Of a stretch of DNA of 64,000 bases, positions 1-14,109 are shown in pieces. A program made the translations under genes and the position numbers. This DNA comes from Sipunculus nudus. Taxonomy: Eukaryota > Annelida > Sipuncula > Golfingiida > Sipunculidae. Under the pieces are notes generated by a model. That model did no database searches and had not been told where the DNA came from. It saw only the letters and a list, made by a program, of their open reading frames with translations. Position 1 is the stretch's first letter. Every line of letters starts with the position of its first letter. The stretch lies in contig CM049307.1 in NCBI GenBank assembly GCA_026874595.1, forward strand, positions 21,121,079-21,185,078. The letters are read 5' to 3'.

Positions 1-1751
1 TAGTTAGCGTCATATACTAAATCTGCAACCAGTTTGAGTGTGCCAAAATAACTGAAGACGAAATATAAAGGTTTTCACATTTCCATGTGCAAAACATTGA
101 TTTTACTATTTTTAATCTCTAATTGCGTCTGAACAGTGACATGTTTACCATGAGCAGATGATCATTTAAAGTTCATGAAACTTTTTGAGTGATGGTAAGT
201 TTGGACTTACTTAAACCGATGCACATGCACCGCTTTGACACTGAGCTCTTTATATAGAAACGCCTGCATACGATTAGGAACTAAATATATGTTAGAAATA
301 ATGCACACCTTGGTATATCCCTTGCATTCGCCTTCATGAAAACGTTGAACGGAAATGTGGGATCGCTGGTCGAGGGTTCTTACGGGCTAAAACGTTTTCC
401 TGTAACATACAATGCATGTGTAAAATGTCTACAGTATAATGGGATTACATGACTTATCAAAATACACTTGACTTTGAAGATGGATAATCCCAATCAATTC
501 CGTGCGAAGGATGTTATTTCAAAGGAATTTTCAAGGTTATGTTCATTTTACGTTTATGAACTTAAATATCAAAGATTCAGAGTTGAATAACTGGTCAACA
601 AAGAAATTTTAATTATATAAAAAATATATAATTTTTTTTCTGATGCATGACTAAATAAAACTACTTTGGCAGGGTCAGAATACAACCACATGGTCACAGC
701 TTAGTTAAGGTAGAACATTCCCTGACCCCTGGATCAGTTTATTAGTGGAATCACGCCAGGCATGCCTTTGATAAGTACCTTAACTTTGAAGGAACCCGAA
801 GCTGCTGGAGGGCATCGCGCGAGAGATCCTTCGAAATCCTTGTGGATACTTTTACAGATCTCTCATTTATAACGCTGAAAAATGCCTGATATTGGTCATC
901 TTTATGATGTATTGTCCCTGGTGATAAATTGACAGCGTGATTAGACTTTGTTTCAATCTCTCTGAAGAGCTGAACGGCGTTGGTCATGCTCGGCGACTTG
1001 TGAGCAATGAAGACTGGCAGTGCTAGTTTCACTATTGTAAAGCCGGCCTCGGGCCCCGTGCTATATCCCTGTTTGATCTTTGCCTCCTATAACCACCTTA
1101 CACTTGGCCCAACGTCCCATACGTCATTATGCGATCTGGCAATTATCCAAAAACAGCGTCAAGAATAACAGCCTCGTCTCATCATATTTGTGATTAAGTT
1201 TCTCAAACGAGTTTAGAAAACGTTAATGGTTGTCATTTTTTCTCTTTATGATTCTTCTGACCAGGAACGTCGTCATTCGCTACCTCAATCGGCTATTCCG
1301 CTCCGTTGGTAATGAGCTATATATTCTTTTGTATTATCCGCAATTGTACATGACGATGTTTGATTTCTAATTATACATTTCCTTGATCGAGTGAAATCAC
1401 AACATCACACTTCATGATGACATATACAAAATGTAAACCCGGGACCTTAATGCATCGTTATTGAAAAGGAATTACCAGCGTAGTTTATGTCTTATGTCAA
1501 TGATATCGAAGTCAGGTGATCCAGAACTGGTCAGAGTAACCAACAGAGTTTAATAGGTGGCAGATTTGTTACCGTATTTACTTTGCAATCCATAAGCGCA
1601 TTAAGAATGTAACAAGTCAAGAAGCACAAATTGATTCCGTATGTTAAGCTTCTTATTTGAACAAAGTGTTATTACCTAAGCAAAAGAGGTTTGAACGGGA
1701 GTAATGTTTTCGCCAACGTCTGGCAACCCTTCAGTCTGTTACGCTCCTCCC
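1..1751. other. Unrecognised AT-rich sequence
   Basis: No repeat, RNA gene or recognisable protein. The longest ORF (minus strand, 751-1032, 93 codons) has no features I know and is within chance length. Confidence 0.5.
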
Positions 1752-1972
1752 GCAGCGGTTATACAGTGCAGTCGCCCCAGACATCCTTTCATGTAACCGC
1801 TGCTTTGTATGGCAATGTTTTCTGGATACGAACCCCAGGGTGCGCACAGACCAAAGAATTATAATTAGAGCGTCGTATTGCATTGTGCATCAAGCCCAAG
1901 TTTTAAACATGCGATATCCGCTCTTGTTGGCTGATAACACCCGTTTTTGCATAGAGCCAAAAAACAGACCTA
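1752..1972 (+). repeat. Dispersed repeat with 10-bp hairpin, copy A
   Basis: About 220 bp aligns with 2946-3164 at roughly 70% by eye. Shared blocks include AGCGGTTATACA, ACCGCTGCTTTGT, CATTGTGCAT, and CTCTTGTTGG..CTGATA. Near its start GCAGCGGTTA (1752-1761) pairs perfectly with TAACCGCTGC (1794-1803). A weaker relative may lie at 26306-26350 (CCGGTTATACGG..CTGACCGG). Confidence 0.7.
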
Positions 1973-2945
1973 TGAGAGCTTATGTAATCAAAGCGTAAAA
2001 GATGTCTTGGACGATTGCTGTGTATTACCGCTGCGTGAGGAAAGTTTTTAGTTTGTTTGATTACTCGTGTACATGATGGCCTCAAATGTACACTGCAGGC
2101 GAACTTGTGTAAAATGGTGCAACGTGATCCAAGTGATTAAAGTTCAACAAAATTCAACAGTTCACAAATGGTAACACATTTCTTATTTCATACTTCTTAG
2201 CCTTATAGGTATCGACATCTGGTGGTGGAATTTTGCAGTGTAAGACAGGTGTATCCTAAAACAAGAAAAAGATAAAGTAAATGACAACCTCTATTATCGC
2301 TTTCGGTGGAGCGTACGAAGCTGGTCATATTATAAGTGTTATTTGTATTTGATTAATTATTGAAAGTGAACTTGATTATAATTAGCGCTTTGTGGAGATA
2401 TGAGCTCTCCAATGGCTTTCTTTTCATATGAAAGTGAACAGATTAATTTCGTAAATCAGTTAAATGAAAAGGTGTTAAGTCTGCCGCGTCAGAGGTTAAG
2501 TGCAGACATATTTAACCTAGGTGTTTCTGAACAGTCGTTAATCAATTACGTTTGAAGCTAGTGCCTGACTTAACAAATGCCTGAGTTCAGTAAATTGTTT
2601 TTTTTATGTGTACCAGCTTGCTCATGAAATTGGTTGGAATAAGTGTAATGTTACCCACGTTTTGTCAAAGTAAAGCTACATTTCATTAGCGAGCGGTATG
2701 CAGTTTGCGGAATGCGGAATACGGTACTAATTAGGAGGACGGTAAACTCCTGCGGTATAGTTTCAGGGTTTCAAAAAGCTGCATTCGTAGTAAAATACGT
2801 GGTCCTCCGGTCCCGTGGTCACTGTTCCGTGCGAGGTATGATGTAAATTCCATTTGCCAGCATGTGTTAATGATTTATGAAAAAAAAAATGATTTCCACA
2901 TACTGTTTACCTCTTATCATCCACCAAATAATCGCAGTCCCCTTA

Positions 2946-3164
2946 TCGAGCGGTTATACACTGCAGCCGTCATAGATCTCCTTTCTTGTGACCGCTGCTT
3001 TGTCTAGCATGATTATCTGGGGACGACCACCAGGGAGGGTACAGAGATTAGAATTGTAACGAGAGCGTGGTAACACATTGTGCATTCAGCTCCAAATTGT
3101 TAACATTAGACACCCTCTCTTGTTGGTCTGATACCACCGGTTCTGGCATCATAGCAACGAGAGC
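2946..3164 (+). repeat. Dispersed repeat with hairpin, copy B
   Basis: This is the partner of 1752-1972, in the same orientation, 1.2 kb away. The hairpin is kept with changes in both arms (AGCGGTTA against TGACCGCT). That the stem survives sequence drift hints that the fold matters, or simply that the copies are not very old. Confidence 0.7.
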
Positions 3165-6100
3165 CGATGTCCAGCTGTAATCAGACCAACGATATACAAA
3201 AACGAAATTACAAACCAAATTCACAAACAAATAATTAATTGAATGAAATTTGCAGGGAATAATTAGTATCTGCTTTGAAATGAATACAACTTTATTGCAA
3301 AACTGGTTGGATCTCCGTGACTGGTTCGATAAAATTATTCGCTAAAAATGTGATAGTATTCAGTGCAATAACAAGAATGAACTGCACAGTCGATACTCCT
3401 ATCCTGACCTGCATCTTTACAGAATAATATGCCTTGATCTGTTGTTAACGCCATCTTGTGTGAATTCCATGAGATCAAATATTCTAGATCAAAGCGCTCA
3501 CACTGTCCTTTGTATATCGTATAAAAACAGATTAATGAAAATATATTGGTATAGATAAATTGCGTTTTAATCATGAAAATTATAAAATTGCGTGAGGACA
3601 GAGAGTAAAAGTTCGCAAGAGACCCCATCAAACGTCTGCCGCTCGTAAAATGTCTGTCGCGGGAATGTGTCATGATATCTGTCATGACTAGATGACGTTA
3701 GTTTATTGGAGCTCTCAAGAACATGTGATTTTAATTGTCTCTGCCAGAAATATATGCCTTTATCCCTGTTCGTTTGTGTGTTTGAGTGTGTGTTTGTGTT
3801 CACAATATAACTCATTCAATCATGAACGGATTCTCATGAAATTTACATTGCATTTTGGGAAAGGGCCAGTGAAGAACTAATTAGATTTGGGTGTGGATCC
3901 GGTTAATAATACGCAATCAGGAATGTTTTAAATGAATGTTCATGAATGTACATTCCCTTATGCTTGAATGAACCTGTGAAGTTTGGTAGAATTAGTAAAT
4001 ACAAACACGGGTTGGGAGAGCATACCACAATAAGGAACCCAACATGGCGGCGACCTGCATGCCTTGAAATGCAGATTTCTATTTATGTAAATGAGATTAC
4101 CTCTTGGTCACGTTGAACACTGTGACTGTTCAAGTCAGGTTTTGACATTCTGCAGATCACCTGGATTATTTATTTGCAGTGGCATTTAAACTTCGAAAAT
4201 TGGATTTTCAGCGGTAAATCATAGCATAACAAATCATTCTTTTGATATGACGTTGAGCATGGCAGCCGTGTTTCCACTTCGTCGTTTACAAAGGTCAGCT
4301 AATCACATCTGCATAGTATCTTTCCGATTTAAATATCAGTGAGTCGTTTATCACGTATAAAGGTAAGTCCTATCGCCCCATTAAAATTCCTACACTCAGC
4401 CGTGTATTCATGGTTACGTCATACAGAGCCCCCTTGTGGTTGCAGTGAATGTGTAGGTGAGCCTGACTACGCAGGCAGAGACCAGACCGAGCCCAAAGGG
4501 TTTTAAAAATCAAGCAGAGCTGCAGAGCTTTCGTTTATATTTCTCGTGTAATACGTCAGCACTGCAAATGAAGTGCTACGTCAAGTTTATGGGCTGGTTG
4601 GAGGTTATATTCTCACTATCTCTCTGTTCCAGTATATTTGTCTGTCTTTTTCTTTCCAAATAGCTATTAACGTTGAAAGCAGGTTTCATTTCAAGCAATC
4701 TCGGTACAGATTCACTATGTTTTACATGTACGTAAATTCGTACGCCATTTTATACTGAAAGGAGTTGAAGCATGGTAAGCTCCCGGGTAGAACAGACAGC
4801 AAGGTTCCGGGGGGGGGGGGATTTGGATCTAGATTTTCAATAAATATATTCGACTTTTTTTCCTCCAACAGGGGGATATGCGTCCTTTCCCGTTAGTTAT
4901 ATATCAATACAGGTCACGGGAATACATAACTGTACATAAATATACCATAAATCATACACGATATACAAAGATATATCTTTATAACTATATATTTAAGTAT
5001 GATAATAACCTATATATTAATTGACGATTTGTGGCCATATTCACCTCGGGAATGCCGGTTTCTCTCTTAAATTGGCTGGAACGATACCAAGTATGTCCGA
5101 AAGGGGTCAATTCCCCTATTTCTCTATAACTTCAAGAGGAATGTTACATTTTTTTCTTAGCTTCGATCGCAGTAATATATTATTATACATAATCAGTAAT
5201 ATTCCTTGACGTTCATGACATAATTGTACCTGAATATTAAATCATAAATGACATATGCATAAGTAACATTTTATAAATGCATGTATATATTTTAGTATCC
5301 TAAGAAAAGAGATCAAACTAGTAGTGATTACCACATTAGTTGGGAGCCTGACTAATGATGAATTAATGAAGGCGCAAATTTGGGCTAGAAAGCAATGACT
5401 CAGCAATGATATTTTATCACCCTTGGGTTTGCGTCATATTAATTAAGGGAGAAGAAGGATTCCCCGGGATTGCGTAATGGACGGGTCTAATTCGAGCAAC
5501 GCAGGACCGTGAAGAGTATTTCTTGCACTTTCAGGTACATTAGCAGCAGGCTACTCGATTCTGACCTGGCGAAGGTAATTGTATCATTTGGTGGTAAAAC
5601 ATTTCAACATCCAGATCATCGATTGGCTGTGCTAACAAATCAAATGACGTCAGTGGAAGCAGACGAAAACAGGCCACTAGCAGACGACAATCGCTCACCG
5701 GAGTACCGCCTAGCAGAGTTTACGAATATGATTATCGCCTGCACACGCGGGAGCGATAGCGACATTCGCTAAAACGCAGACCACTGTCATCTGAAAGAGA
5801 GGCAAAGGACAGCCAGAGGGTCTAAGTAAACCACGTCGGATGAGTAATGAGGCAGAGATCGCAAGTTTCTTTGCCGCCAAAATATCTTGCAACCGTGTTC
5901 ATTGACAGATAGTTTGCCTCGCACCGGAATATATGTGCATTTTGACCCGAAATCCCAACCATGTACAATGGCATTGTTCTACATGTGGCTTCTTCCTATT
6001 TTTGGAATGTTGGTGTTCTTCCGGGGTAAGTTCAATTTAATTTAGCTTTAGCATAAGAGGTTGTTACCAGTCGTCAGACTTGGTTTTACTGTATCGGGCA

Positions 6101-7542
6101 ATGTAATCAATACCCAAAATAATCCCATAATTTACAGGGCAGTACTAGGTTTTATATTATTATTCGAATGTGACACGATCTGCCTTCAAAAATCAGCTCC
6201 AACATTAATTTGACCATTATTTAAATCATTTTATTTTGCTCGTTTGTCTTTAGCCTTTTAAATATGTCGCATAACCGTGATATAAAGTGCATTACTTTAT
6301 GTAACTTTCAGTCAATTATAAAACCTTTAGTCCTGGTTTGAAAAACACATATCATACCTTTGATTGGCTGACCTGTGACAAACTGGCCAGGGAAGATAAC
6401 GACCTGGGATTAGCCAGACTGATGAAAAATAGAAAATGACAGTAAAGGGCAAGACTCACACAGTCATTCATCGTTTATTCCGGGCACGAGTGCATGATTT
6501 TTGCTGTCCGATAGTTTAGGATACCGGAAAGCAAGTCCTTTTCAATTTGCCTCGTTGTTATATTTTAGAGTTAAAGAACAGGACTAGAGCAGGGGTCAAC
6601 GTCTCGTTAAGCAGATATTCTTGTGGAAATAAGTAGATTATGGCATACTTGTCCAGGGAGGTTAGTAATTCATATCTGATGGGTAAAAAGACTGTTCCTT
6701 TGGTAAAAAACATAAAGAAAATCAGCTTAAATAATTTAATAAAATGCGAAATACAACAGGTATCAGGGCACTGAACTCCTGTGACATTTATCTTCAACAG
6801 TTTTCATAATATACCGAGTTCTGTTCTTGAAACCAGTATGAGAATGGTCTTATTCCAAAACACGCCAGTTATCATTGTATGCTTCCTCTAAAGGATGTGC
6901 ACTTGACGGATCAGTTGACAGTGACACAGAGGGTAAGAGAACGACATCATGAGAGAATCACACGACCACAGTGTTGTATTTTGATGACCTTTATGAATGC
7001 CAGGATTCGTCCATAATTCCAGACCCCAGAGACCTTCTATTCCATTGAGGCACTGTGACGGCCACCTGCATGAATAAAATCATCATAGCTACATTCAGGC
7101 CCAGTCATATCTACACTGCTGTCCATCTCGCCATCTGTTTGTCAAAGACAGGGTAAACCCAGTCAGCCCAGTCAGCTGCATTAAATCAGCTTGATAAACC
7201 GGGTTCCCTCAGCTCATGTTTATATGTGGACAAAGGCAACTAGGGTCCTGTCTGGTGAATATTTGAAGAACAGTTGTGAGAATAATGTACATTACGGGTC
7301 TCTCGCTGATTCTCTGCACACACGTTTATATACTCCATCACCTGGCACGCACTCTTTTCGAGGAATTTATATCTAGGCGTTTAAATATAGCACACCCATA
7401 ATTTAATAGTCAGGATTGTATGAAATCTATGGATTTTAATTTAAGTGTATCTTGTTACTTTTTACAGTGTAATTATTTTTAATTTGACAATATTTATCAG
7501 CTTATTTATCTTTGTTCTACTTCATATACAGTCGAACCTATC
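3165..7542. other. Unrecognised sequence
   Basis: Only short ORFs (up to 116 codons, minus strand, 3335-3685) with no recognisable domains, and a G-run at 4809-4820. No element boundaries seen. Confidence 0.5.
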
Positions 7543-7545
7543 TTA

Positions 7546-8213
7546 GGGCCCAATAACACATACCTAGTCGTGGCCGATCTCCTGCGAATTGTCGTTTGGT
7601 ATTGGCCTGCGGTCCTAACATACGGAGTAAAAGTATCAAACAATCCTCCATTTAAAGTGTACTTTTCCAAACTTTCCATTATTATATCCACTATGTGATA
7701 TTTTTTTCTGCCATGGATCATACGAAATCCAAAGTTACTTAGCCATGTGTATGAATCTCTCTATGTACCAGTCACGTGATCACGACAGGTCGTACAACTC
7801 GTCGTACCACTTGTCGGGATCGGTCGTGACTAGTCTTAACCTGTCGGTAATAGGTTTAACCCTGTTCCACGACCTATCGTACGACACGTCGGTACCAGTC
7901 TGCGACCGCTCGGTACCTCCGATTGCTACCGATCAGATAAGACCACCTATGACCAATCGTTAACTAGTCGTACTACCACATAAGAGTACCACCGATCTCT
8001 CCAAAACCACTGCCGATTAGTCGGAGGAATGTGAAACGCGCGCATTCCACCCCCGACTAGTAAGGAGTACTTACGACAGCTAAGGACAACCTACGACTTG
8101 TTGCGAGTAGTAAGGACATGTCGTACGACTTTTCAAAGACTACCTACGAGTTTCAGGGCGCAAGTGGTCGTAACCTGTCATTAACCGGTCGCAAGTGCAT
8201 GTGTGGCTGGGGC
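7546..8213 (+). mobile_element. PIF/Harbinger-like non-autonomous element, copy 1
   Basis: A 668-bp repeat has TTA on both sides (7543-7545 and 8214-8216). The left end is GGGCCCAATAACACA. The right end, reversed, is GCCCCAGCCACACA, an imperfect terminal inverted repeat. The interior is crowded with GTCGTA/TACGAC motifs. It shares collinear blocks with 50707-53246: 7563-7620 matches 51430-51485, and 7720-8160 matches 52120-52560. A 3-bp TWA duplication plus GGG/GGC-starting ends is the PIF/Harbinger signature. No transposase is visible, so it would depend on an autonomous relative. The short ORFs here are repeat sequence, not genes. Confidence 0.68.
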
Positions 8214-8216
8214 TTA

Positions 8217-11200
8217 ATGCGACCAATATGTATTTATGTGTATTATGTGTTGTTTAGTGTCAGTTTGTTTAAAAATAGGTCTCCATGTCCGTAAAAGGGG
8301 GGTTGATGAAAAAAAGAATTGCCCGGGGGAGGGGGGGATGTTCCGGGCCCCCACCCCTTGAATCCACTTCTGTCAGTCATGGGCAGCAGGCAAATGTAGA
8401 AAGAATAACTTTGTGGTGCGTGATATGGCTGCTTGGCTTGTCCGCTCTCCGGGGAAATGAGAAAAGTTACAAGACTGAACAGGCCCGAAAGACCAGGATG
8501 GCAAAGTGTAACGGACACCATCGGTGATATCAGACTATAACCCCCCCCCCCCCCCTTATTACCTGTATATGAAAAAGGGTGCTTTTTTTAATCAGCAACA
8601 TTGGGCTAAATGTTAAGATCCCATCGGCCAGTGTGAGCAGCCTGTAATAGAAAATGTGCATGGCAACAATGAAGGCGATAAAAATAAATGATAACGTTGT
8701 CTGTTTCCCTTGGAGTGGCCACCTGTGATGGCATGAACATTTCTCATTGCTGTAAGCGACAAGATTGGTGGGGAAGGATAGGAACACCTGACTACTACTT
8801 GTTAACCTAGATCCCTCGGATGCAACACTTTACCAGGTGTCGTGTGGCCAGACGGTTATCAGTCCGCAATGGTCGCCGGACCACCATTCGATTCCCGCCA
8901 ACCGACGGTCGTCTGGTCTCATCGGTCATCGTAGCTCTGACCTCCCGACGTGTCACATGAGCGCGTCCAGACGCAGGCCTCGAACAGCCTTTGAAGTTTA
9001 TCTCGGGGCCAATGCCTCTCCTTCTTAAATGTATTGATTCTTACTGGTGTCAAGACCAAATCGCCGAAGGTTAGACATTGATTCAGCTCAGGTTCGAGAA
9101 CGTGGAGAAAAATGAGCGAAATAGCTGATGAACCAAGTTGACGTCATCATCTTTCCTTGGTATATAAATTTAAAAGGCAGTTTGAGTTGCCCTTGTAAAA
9201 CTAAATGGATATTTTTTCCTAATCTTGACATTTTTTCTGTACCTAAATTTACAACTTTATCTGGATAATATTTGTTTTGGTATACTGTGTCTAAATATAC
9301 AAGTCAACCTAGAAAAAGTTTTGTGTATCTAAATTTACACCTTAATCTTAGCCAGTGTATTCTCGGATAATTCCTGCACCAGTTCATTGGCCTTTTCGGA
9401 GCGCTACCTTAATAACACAGGCTATATAGAATCCCAAATTTTCCTGTTGCGTGCTGCCAATTCCGCCCCATTACGTGTAATTTCAGCCGACCTTGAGGAA
9501 CAAAGGTCTTCGGTGCATGAAAGTAAATGGCTGAAATACGTGTCTTTTGGCTGGGTTTGAGTGCCATTTTTTTAACCTGCGGTCATAATCTAGAATTGCG
9601 CGTCCAAAATTGGCGAATCTTTAGGGCACACGAAACATAGCCTTGCACTACAATGCTGACCTTGTAAACAAATAAAAAAAATAGAGTGAGAGTATCTGTG
9701 TATTGCTATTAATAGAGAATATAAGTTGTCAGAAATAAATGAAGCAGGACTGATGTGTATAAGAGATTTTGGTTTGTGTCGCCGTAACCATAAAAGACAC
9801 TGTGTGATTGTCTTGATGCTTCGCACGACTTTGAAATGTTACAAGAGATAGGGGAATCTGCGTGGGTTTGTCCGCCCAGGGTCTAGGAGGATATGACGAA
9901 TTAATCGTCTATCCCGGATATAATGTTAAAGATACACGCATAGCGGGGTCTCAAAGATCCGGCCATTTATCACCTTGCCATGTAGGTGTTTCTTCTATTT
10001 CTGAATCCTGGCAGTGTTTTTGTTCATGGACACCCCGTTTGCCGTAGTTGAAGAGCACTTTAATTTATCTAAACGTGCCCGCAGACGAAAATGTTATGCC
10101 CTTGCGTATTAACTGAAGGAGCTTGGTTGAAAGCACAATGTTGTTTTTATAATAAACAAGGTCAAGAGTGCCTATTAACAGGCTATTTCCTTTAGGGAAA
10201 TACTCTTTTTTTATGAAAAGAACATTTTTTAGTCGGGCCTGATGAGTCTGTGTGTGTGTCAAAAAGAGGAGTTATCATGTCCTGGTTATTATATCAACTA
10301 GACATGATACTCTTTACTCAAACATCATCAGTATATGCACTAAACAGTTTAACAGAACATCCTTTAAGTTTTTGGAATAGTCTGTTATATGTCATAGATG
10401 GGTGATTTTAGCGGTGTTTAAATCAGCTGGAGTGCACACGTAACTGCACGTGGTCACACTTTTCCATGACCTACAGTGGGGCCCAATTAATGTAACCTCA
10501 CTTATCCTTAACGCCCGAGTTTGATTAACTTGCATATCGTAACGGCTCGCGTTACGTGTGTCTCATGGGTCTTTAGCACGAGTTAGTTGATTGGTGAGTT
10601 ATAATTTTGGTTATATATTGATAAAGGTCAGATCAGATTATTTCTACCAATTAAATGGTTATACTTGACTGATTAGTAAATCAAGTTTATTGCCGTATAT
10701 GTTCCGATAATTTTCTTATTGTGCTTATGACAAACATCCATTATGACAAAACGTATAGTTGGTGACACTTTATATCACCATTAGATAATCACCATTAGAT
10801 AATCACCAGCAATTTTTCACAACAAATGCTCTGATATTAACCTCTTACATTAATTAAGACGTCCCAAGGGATCTGTTCATATATAATATCTGTTATATTA
10901 ATCATCTCTTTATTCAGTGTCATGCTCATCTGTCCATAGATATATTGAAATACAAAACCTGTGCTTGAGTATCGAACTGCCAAAGAAAATCTGTTACTAT
11001 TATTTTAATATAAGGGAATAATCATAGCGTCTTGTATATGCTGCATATATGCGCATGATTGCACGTCTGAATAACGACATACACGTCGATTCTTACACAT
11101 AAAAAACTGACGAAGTAAAAAAAAGTCTCCTTTGTAATCATGTACTTATCTTCATCCTCAACTAATTGACAGCGCCTTCTACTGGAATATGTCGTAATGA

Positions 11201-12439
11201 AAAATCCAAATTGAAGTTCCTTACTAGACTTGTCAGGAATTAGGTTAAGCCTGCAGTGCGTCAGGACTTTGCACTGATACAGAGCAGTCCCCGTAGAAAG
11301 AGTATTAAGACCAAATAAGTACGTGCGCCAATATTGCGGCAGTGGAATAGAAATAAAAAATGTAATGAAACTTAATAACTAACATTAAAGAAGAGATTTT
11401 TTATATAAACATCTGTCTGCTGGGCAGAAATCATGTTGTATGTGCTAGAAAACACGGAAATCTTTGTATTTGTGTTCCCTGGCCAGTCTTGCAGAGCGTA
11501 GGCTGTAAAGCGTAAGTGGGCTTTAACAGAAATATAATCCATAATATTGTGGTCGCTTATAAATGTGCGGCTGGTTATTAATGACTCAAATACATCAAAC
11601 AGGAACACAATAGACTTATTTCCCGTATATTTAATGGCATACTCGAGGATCCCGATATACTCACTATGTTTCAATGTGATCCTTATATGGAAAGACGTGT
11701 CGCTTAACCAGTGACCGGCGTGAATCTCGAGCAGATATAATCACAGATGATCAGCTGTCGCGCGCTAGATTCAATTTAGACATCCGAGTTTGTTTTATAA
11801 ATCTGACATTATCAGATCATGGGGTAAGGGGACAGATAAACCTGACCAATTTCTGGACTGGGGATGTTGAAATACTGTTATTCCGCAACTAGGACGTAAA
11901 ATTAAAAGATATGGTGGAGGTATTTCACATTCATCTTGTAAAGCATGCATTTGTCTCTGTACAAACAGAAAGTGTATTTTACCAGCCTGTTGCAGTGCGG
12001 ATACACCCATTCCTATGTTTCTATTTTGCTATCGAAATATGGCGACGTGAAATGGTGTTGCTTGCGATCCCTCTTTCATCTTATATCCTGGAAACAGATA
12101 TGTGTATATCTGTTGAGTGAAAACCTGCCTGGTTTATACAGGTAAAGATGTATTTGTGTTTATGTTTATTCAGAATTATTACTGTTAAATATTGTTGATT
12201 TTTGCATAAATGCCGTTTCCATACGGACAAAATGCCGGAATCTCACAGACACAAGTAGTAGGCATCCCATCACACTTAAAAAGAGGAGGGTATGACAAGG
12301 AGAGGTACCAATAACTATCATCATAAATAAACCTTCCTCCGTATGAAGGGAGGCTGATAGGGGATGATGAGTTTATTTCCATATCCATATTTGGGTCAAA
12401 AAAGGGTGGGTCGCGGAATGCACAACTGATTATTTAATT
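8217..12439. other. Mostly unrecognised sequence
   Basis: Apart from the possible SINE at 8833-9030 and a C-run at 8541-8557, nothing was identified. The longest ORF (minus, 11372-11674, 100 codons) matches nothing I recognise. A 15-bp direct repeat (ACCATTAGATAATCA) lies at about 10778-10808. Confidence 0.5.
8833..9030 (+). mobile_element. Possible tRNA-derived SINE fragment
   Basis: TGGCCAGACGGTTATCAGTC (near 8846) resembles a tRNA D-arm and box A. CCATTCGATTCCCGCC (8884-8899) resembles box B and the T-arm. Their spacing is close to that of a tRNA. The GC-rich stretch that follows to about 9020 differs from its AT-rich surroundings. Box A has two deviations from consensus. I see no clear A-rich tail or target duplication. 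Confidence 0.35.
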
Positions 12440-12935
12440 TTCATTCCTGTGCCCGTATTTGCGATAAATATCCAACATGACTGATTATAAAAAAACTTAT
12501 CTTTGGCCGCAGTAACAAGTGATGGATTTGTACCAGTTACTAAATTTTGACCTTGACCTATATTTAAAGGGTTTTCACCCCATAGCCGATTGTCCATGAT
12601 GGCCCTTTGTGCTAGATTATTTTCTAAACCTCACCTTTGGACACAATATTAGTCATAGGTAACATATTTGCACCTGATTTTTATTTTTTGACATTGACCT
12701 TATTTCCAATGTCGTACATTCCACGGCCGATTCTCCATTATTCCAACTTCTGCCCGTGTTTGCGCAATATGACAAAATGGCTTATTTTCTAAACACGATG
12801 TTTGGGCACAATGTTAGTTATAGGTGACAGATCAGCACCTGGTATTTATTTTTAACTTGGCCCTATGTCCAAGACTGTAAGCCCATAGCCGATACCCTAT
12901 CATCGCTCAGTTGTATCCCTGTTTGCGTGCAGACC
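12440..12935 (+). repeat. Degenerate tandem repeat, about 140-160 bp, three units
   Basis: The landmarks CATAGCCGATTGTCC (12581), CACGGCCGATTCTCC (12722) and CATAGCCGATACCCT (12884) recur. So do CGT.TTTGCG, ACACAATATTAGTCATAGGTAACA with ACAATGTTAGTTATAGGTGACA, and GCACCTGATTTTTATTTTT with its variants. Units are strongly diverged. No coding. Confidence 0.75.
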
Positions 12936-14109
12936 GGCGGCACGGGGCAATCACATTAAAGTTTGGTATACTGATAGCATAGCTCCCCATTTATGTGCCA
13001 AATTATATATTTTAGTAGTTTGGTATTGCAGTAAATATTTGTTTTATTCTCGAAACATTTTTATAAAGGTCACTGGACTCTAAAAATTAAGAAAATGTGC
13101 CCAAATGAAAATATCCCCTGTTGGGTTTTCCTTTGTTCCATCGCCTTTGCGGATGGTTTTTCAAACAAATACCCTTACTTTAGGGAAATAGTAAAAACTT
13201 TTATATTTGCACCTGATATTTGTTTAGGACCGCCATGCATCTAATGTTCAAATTACGCAGCTTATCAGAGTTATAACGACTGAAATGCGGGTAAAAGGGG
13301 TGGGGGGGGGGATTGATGTGCGGGGAGAGGGGGCTTGAGCGCCCCTTGCGAACGCTCGGTGATTGAAGACATCACCTTGTACCTTAGAATCGTTCTATAC
13401 AGAATTCCGATTAAAATAAAATAAAAATATTTTTTCTTGATTATATTTTTTCATAATTACACTAAGCGAAGTTTATCATTCGACATATGACGTCCCACCA
13501 CTCTTTTCAGTGCTATTGAATTTTTAGCAGGAAGCGGCAGGCGTTATGCGGCTTGCGGGATTCCACATGCGGTTTGTGGGATTCTTTTTGTGTCAATTTC
13601 ATTGACCAGCCTACCTATTAACATGACGCGCTCTGCAGGCAAGATGGCGAGATAAAAAAAAGCAGTAAACTGGACAGATTGCAGCCCGCACCTTTGATGG
13701 CTTCATGATAAATAACCACATACACATCGAAAGCTGCATCAGTTAAGAAGGGTTCACACATGTTCTTTGAAATCATTTTGATATTTCCCGATAATAATCC
13801 TGTCTGCCATTGTACTCCTGCTTTTGAACAGGCAAATCGCATCGAGAGGACAATGATGTTTTGGATGAAATGTGGTGCAGCTGACGTGTTGAAAAGCAGA
13901 TGTTAATTGAATGGTCGGAAGGGGCTGGAGCGGTATTCTATTTTTATCAATATGAGCATGGATATCCACTCAACTAATTAAACATTAATAATGTTTTCTG
14001 ACTGGATGCATTAGGCCCGTTAGAATAAACACGCAAATTCAAGTTACAATCAGAGGAAACTAATAGTGAAATACAAACCGTTTTGTTATTGCTATTTTTT
14101 TATTATTAC
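12936..14109. other. Unrecognised sequence
   Basis: Contains a G-rich run (13298-13332). A fragment near 13205 (TTTGCACCTGATATTTG) may be a further outlier of the preceding tandem repeat. Confidence 0.45.

Noticed and set aside
8541-8557. Poly-C and poly-G runs (also 4809, 13298, 21731 and 33816) as functional G-quadruplex sites
   Set aside because: Single homopolymer runs without the spaced G-tract pattern; probably simple-sequence noise.
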